Shown piece by piece: positions 62,938-64,000 of a stretch of 64,000 nucleotides of DNA; positions within the stretch are counted from its first letter, which is position 1; each line of letters starts with the position of its first letter. The notes under the pieces are model-generated. The model had not been told where the DNA came from, ran no database searches, and worked only from the letters and a program-made list of their open reading frames with translations. This stretch comes from Novosphingobium sp. IK01 (GTDB lineage Bacteria > Pseudomonadota > Alphaproteobacteria > Sphingomonadales > Sphingomonadaceae): contig NZ_BTFW01000001.1 of NCBI RefSeq assembly GCF_033242265.1, forward strand, positions 2,407,001-2,471,000, read 5' to 3'. Both the position numbers and the translations under genes were made by a program.

Positions 62938-64000
62938 TTGACCCGTCCTGCCACCCATATCCGCCGCCTGCTCGGCTGGGGCCGCACGCTCGCGCGCCAT
63001 GGTGCGCTGCGCCTGCTCGAAGAGAGCCCGCACACGCCCGCCCCGGTGCGCCGCCTGTGCCGTCTCGCCCGCTTCGGCACCAGCCAGCCGGTCGTGCCCG
63101 ACTATGCCGGGGCGTTCCGCGCCATCGGCCCGGCTGCGATCAAGCTCGGGCAGACGCTCGCCACCCGCCCCGACCTCGTGGGCGAGGAAGCCGCGCGCAA
63201 CCTGCTCGCGCTTCAGGACAAGCTCCCCCCGGTCGATTTCGCGCTGATCCGGCGCGAGATCGAGACGAGCTTCGAGCGCCCGCTCGAAAGCCTGTTTTCG
63301 CGCTTCGACGAAGATCCGGTGGGCGCCGCCTCGATCGCACAGGTCCATCAGGCCTGGACGCTCGATGGGCGCAAGGTGGCGGTCAAGGTGCTCAGGCCGG
63401 GTGTGCGCGAGAAGTTCGCGCGCGACATCGAGACCTATGAATGGGCCGCCGCGCACCTCGAAGCGCTGGGCGGCGAGGCCGGGCGCCTGCGTCCGCGCCT
63501 GGTCATCGCCAATTTCCGCCGCTGGACCCTGCGCGAACTGGACTTGCGCCGCGAGGCGGCCAGCGCCTCGGAACTGGCCGATTCGATGCATGCCTTTGCC
63601 GGCTATCGCGTGCCGGGCATCGACTGGGACCGCACCAACGGCAAGGTGATGACGCTCGACTGGATCGACGGGGTCAAGATCAGCGATCTGGCCGCCATTG
63701 ACGCTGCCGGGCACGACCGCAAGGAAATGGCCAGCCGCCTCGTGCTCGCCTTCCTGACGCAGGCGATCAGCGGCGGCTATTTCCATGCCGACATGCACCA
63801 GGGCAACCTCTTCGTCGAACCCGATGGCACGATTGCGGCCATCGACTTTGGCATCATGGGCCGGATCGACCGCCGCGCCCGGCTCTGGCTGGCCGAAATC
63901 CTCTATGGGCTGACCACCGGCAACTATCGCCGCGTGGCCGAAATCCATTTCGAGGCGCAATACGTGCCCAGCTATCACTCGGTCGACGAATTCGCCACGG
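62938..64000 (+). CDS. ubiB: UbiB family atypical kinase, 5' part only
   Basis: UbiB is a membrane-associated ABC1/UbiB atypical kinase or ATPase required for ubiquinone synthesis. The 354 visible residues have the KxGQ motif AIKLGQTLATRPD (about 62-74), the Ala-rich loop VGAASIAQVH, the ATP-binding Lys in VAVKVLRPGV, DMHQGN and AIDFGIMG. The gene runs off the right end; the C-terminal membrane helices are missing. The start is TTG 62938 with AAGGG 9 bp upstream, overlapping nothing. Confidence 0.94.
   Translation, partial: MTRPATHIRRLLGWGRTLARHGALRLLEESPHTPAPVRRLCRLARFGTSQPVVPDYAGAFRAIGPAAIKLGQTLATRPDLVGEEAARNLLALQDKLPPVDFALIRREIETSFERPLESLFSRFDEDPVGAASIAQVHQAWTLDGRKVAVKVLRPGVREKFARDIETYEWAAAHLEALGGEAGRLRPRLVIANFRRWTLRELDLRREAASASELADSMHAFAGYRVPGIDWDRTNGKVMTLDWIDGVKISDLAAIDAAGHDRKEMASRLVLAFLTQAISGGYFHADMHQGNLFVEPDGTIAAIDFGIMGRIDRRARLWLAEILYGLTTGNYRRVAEIHFEAQYVPSYHSVDEFAT

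Overview
The window looks like the chromosomal replication-origin region of a GC-rich alphaproteobacterium, most probably a Sphingomonadales member such as Novosphingobium. The evidence is the hemE / ppsR (RP001-type) arrangement around an AT-rich, GANTC-dense, DnaA-box-rich spacer, a parS site near mnmE, a CtrA orthologue, alphaproteobacterial LexA and NsrR operators, the rrf2-sufBCDST-sufA gene order and a ThiS-ThiG fusion. No phage, plasmid, insertion sequence or CRISPR array was seen. Most of the window is core genome; the unusual material is in spacers, start codons, repeats and a few lineage-specific genes.

Left arm (1-7,489, nearly all minus strand): 5' part of mnmE, a DUF6489 protein, parS in a divergent spacer, a SnoaL-like protein (plus strand), rho, hemJ, a secreted S9 peptidase and hemE. 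Origin (7,490-7,854): nine GANTC sites in 220 bp, seven DnaA-like boxes and an AT-rich stretch. Right arm (from 7,855, first plus strand): ppsR-maf-aroE-coaE-dnaQ in overlapping or tight order, then hpf, ptsN, a DUF1491 gene with an apparent AUU start, and a cell-wall hydrolase. Transcription therefore diverges from the origin, as expected for leading-strand genes.

14-20 kb: a minus-strand O-acetylation operon (two SGNH esterase-fold proteins, an MBOAT acyltransferase, a small membrane protein) and a PAS protein. 20-27 kb: a CitE-like lyase and the SUF iron-sulfur operon led by an Rrf2 regulator. 27-34 kb: sterol-desaturase-like protein, NupC transporter, argB, a lipoprotein, yggT-folD, a secreted unknown and marC. 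Two copies of a 150-bp three-hairpin element lie here, with their loops in opposite orientation. 34-42 kb: M23 peptidase, mutS, a large membrane protein, thiSG and merC. 42-48 kb: ctaA, rplM-rpsI, an MFS transporter and coaBC-dut. 48-50 kb: nsrR divergent from hmp with a clear NsrR operator, a nitric-oxide detoxification module. 50-57 kb: trmB, ctrA, a TPR protein, rpoN and lptB. 57-64 kb: pmbA, mmcB with an SOS box, tRNA-Arg(CCG), a diguanylate cyclase, mutM, ubiE and the 5' part of ubiB, which runs off the end.

Several parts connect: ctrA and GANTC sites belong to the same cell-cycle circuit as the origin; parS and origin mark the segregation and initiation sites within 6.5 kb; ptsN and hpf are the usual partners of rpoN but lie 42 kb from it; hemE, hemJ and ctaA cover parts of haem synthesis and modification. 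Four families of short palindromic repeats occupy intergenic gaps. The strongest candidates for something new are the three-hairpin element with a flipped core, the AUU start, and the double-SGNH acetylation operon.
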